Of a DNA stretch of 64,000 nucleotides, positions 62,901-64,000 are shown one piece after another (position 1 is the stretch's first letter; every line of letters starts with the position of its first letter). Under the pieces are notes generated by a model, which saw only the letters and a program-made list of their open reading frames with translations, had not been told where the DNA came from and did no database searches. Source of the DNA: Melanocharis versteri (Eukaryota > Chordata > Aves > Passeriformes > Melanocharitidae); the NCBI GenBank assembly GCA_013397845.1, contig VZTG01006027.1:972287-1036286 (forward strand). Direction: 5' to 3'. Both the position numbers and the translations under genes were made by a program.

Positions 62901-63000
62901 ACCAAGCTTGGGCGGTTCCTTTCCCCTACCCCAGAGGCAGTCGCAGTGCTGGGGCCATGTGGGGACACCCCAAACACTGCTGATTGAGGGAGTAGAGCAG
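62900..63000. other. GC-rich spacer before the minisatellite
   Basis: Non-repetitive GC-rich sequence leading into the tandem array; it ends in a partial repeat unit (AGTAGAGCAG). Confidence 0.5.
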
Positions 63001-63120
63001 GGTGCTGGGGTGCAGAGTGGGGTGTTGGGGTGCAGAGCAGGGTGTTGGGGCGCAGAGCGGGGTGCTAGAGTGCAGAGCGGGATGTTGGGGTGCAGAGCGG
63101 GGTTTTGGGGTACAGGCTGA
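63001..63120. repeat. Minisatellite, 20-bp unit, six copies
   Basis: Six exactly 20-base units in register, with consensus GGTGTTGGGGTGCAGAGCGG. Units differ by substitutions only, with no length change. The last is the most diverged and runs into unique sequence. Because 20 is not a multiple of three, all three frames are read in turn, and the Pro/Thr-rich open frames on the minus strand are an artefact. G-runs in each unit might allow G-quadruplex-type structure. Confidence 0.95.
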
Positions 63121-63269
63121 GTGCACGGGGGCTGCTGACCGGGGAGGGGGCCGTGCTGAAGGCTCATGGGTGCGACACCCCAATCCTGCACGGGGAGGGA
63201 GGGCAGGGGCTGGCCCCGTCCCCGTGAATCACGTTTACTGCGGCAGGCGCTAACCAGGCATGTCAGGCA

Positions 63270-63430
63270 GCGGGGATTGTCGGCCCTGTGGCCATTGATT
63301 AACCATTTATTAAAGCACCTATGAATCACGGCAATAGTAATTATATTTTAAATATACCTACTAACAACTGTTTTGCAATGGGGAAGGTTAATCACGATTA
63401 AACATTTCCTTTGCTTTTCTCTTCTCCCTC
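63270..63430. promoter_or_regulatory. Candidate conserved non-coding element
   Basis: AT-rich core with CCATTGATTAACCATTTATT (63291-63310), GAATCACGGCAATAG near 63322, ATTATATTTTAAATATACC and GGTTAATCACGATTAAAC near 63387. The GTTAATCACGATTAAC-like word is a near palindrome around CACG. Flanked by GC-rich repeats on both sides, so it stands out sharply. Regulatory role inferred. Confidence 0.4.
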
Positions 63431-63554
63431 TGCCCGGATCCAAATCCCCTGGGGGTCCAAATGCATCTCAGGGACACAGGAGGCTGCAACTAACATGGAA
63501 AATAGAGGGAAGGGAGCCCAGTCTCAGCCCATCAACAGACTGGTGGGGGGGAGG

Positions 63555-63960
63555 GAGCGTGCGCACACACGCACACCAGGCATGCACACGCATGGGCGTT
63601 CGGAGGGCACTGACACGCTTCATCCACCCTTCGACCGTGTGCTCACACGCACTGTGCACAGACTGTGCACGCAGAAACCTCACACACCGAGCACACACAC
63701 AGACACCGGCTGTGTGCACACGCAGGCCACATACACATACACAGACCGTGCACACGCTGGCTGTGCACACAGACACGGCACACACAGCCTGCACGAAGCC
63801 GCAGAACACACAGACACAGACTGTGCACACATACGCTGCACTCAGGGACCACGCACACACACAGATTGCACACACGGCTCACACACACCTGCCATACAGA
63901 CACACCCCGCGCACCTGGATGTGGGCCGTGTCCGCACAGCCCCTGCACACCTGTGCACGT
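63555..63960. repeat. Degenerate CA-rich repeat with TGTGCACA palindromes
   Basis: Dominated by CACACA, GCACAC and GACACA words but not a pure dinucleotide array. The 8-base palindrome TGTGCACA occurs at 63653, 63713, 63762 and 63822 (spacings 60, 49 and 60), often inside CTGTGCACAC, hinting at a decayed longer unit of about 50-60 bases. It reaches nearly to the window edge. Cys/Val-rich open frames on the minus strand are products of the repeat. Confidence 0.8.
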
Positions 63961-64000
63961 GTGCACGGCCAGCACTCACAGGGCACGGAGCGGGCACTCG

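Noticed and set aside
62763..63329. 188-codon minus-strand frame with Pro/Thr/Cys repeats
   Set aside because: The repeats are a translation of the 20-bp minisatellite, and much of the rest is the AT-rich non-coding block.
63468..63975. Cys/Val-rich minus-strand frames of 110 and 135 codons
   Set aside because: They are translations of the CA-rich repeat in two frames.

Overview
This window looks like a non-coding stretch of a bird chromosome, either a gene desert or the inside of a very large intron. The best clue to the organism is a CR1 LINE 3' end at about 27219-27284. It finishes in the ATTCTATGATTCTATGA-type tail typical of avian CR1. A much older CR1-type 3' region lies at about 47690-48130. 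I recognised no mammalian SINEs, and there is little repeat sequence overall, which also fits a bird. I cannot name the species or the locus.

I found no coding exon, tRNA, rRNA, known microRNA, CRISPR array or prokaryotic feature that I could support. The longest open frames (about 180 to 231 codons) sit in GC-rich or purine/pyrimidine-skewed DNA. None resembles a protein I know, and their number and length are about what chance gives in 64 kb read in six frames. I therefore annotate no CDS.

Layout. 1-6.1 kb: unremarkable DNA with a purine-skewed block at 2.6-3.4 kb. 6.1-23.4 kb: AT-rich sequence with several islands that look like conserved non-coding elements (CNEs): about 6.1-6.6, 10.0-10.5, 16.6, 18.1-19.2, 22.6 and 23.2-23.4 kb. 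23.4-30 kb: homopolymer tracts, a diverged pair of repeats flanking the avian CR1 tail, and a strong CNE-like zone (28.1-29.8 kb) with three POU octamer motifs. 32.3-45.1 kb: the densest run of CNE-like segments, including one split by a 66-base T tract (35.7-36.2 kb), followed later by a GAAA microsatellite (43.3 kb). 47.7-50.4 kb: the ancient CR1, another old dispersed-repeat fragment and a long AT-rich CNE-like block. 56.3-56.6 kb: a CpG-island-like patch with no visible gene. 57-60.6 kb: further CNE-like segments and a long-range hairpin. 62.7-64 kb: two more CNE-like segments, a 20-bp minisatellite of six units and a degenerate CA-rich repeat at the edge.

The likeliest role of the window is as a cis-regulatory landscape, with many homeodomain (TAATTA-like) and POU octamer sites, for a developmental gene outside it. 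That is inference from composition and motif content. No alignment was possible here, so every CNE entry carries low to moderate confidence.
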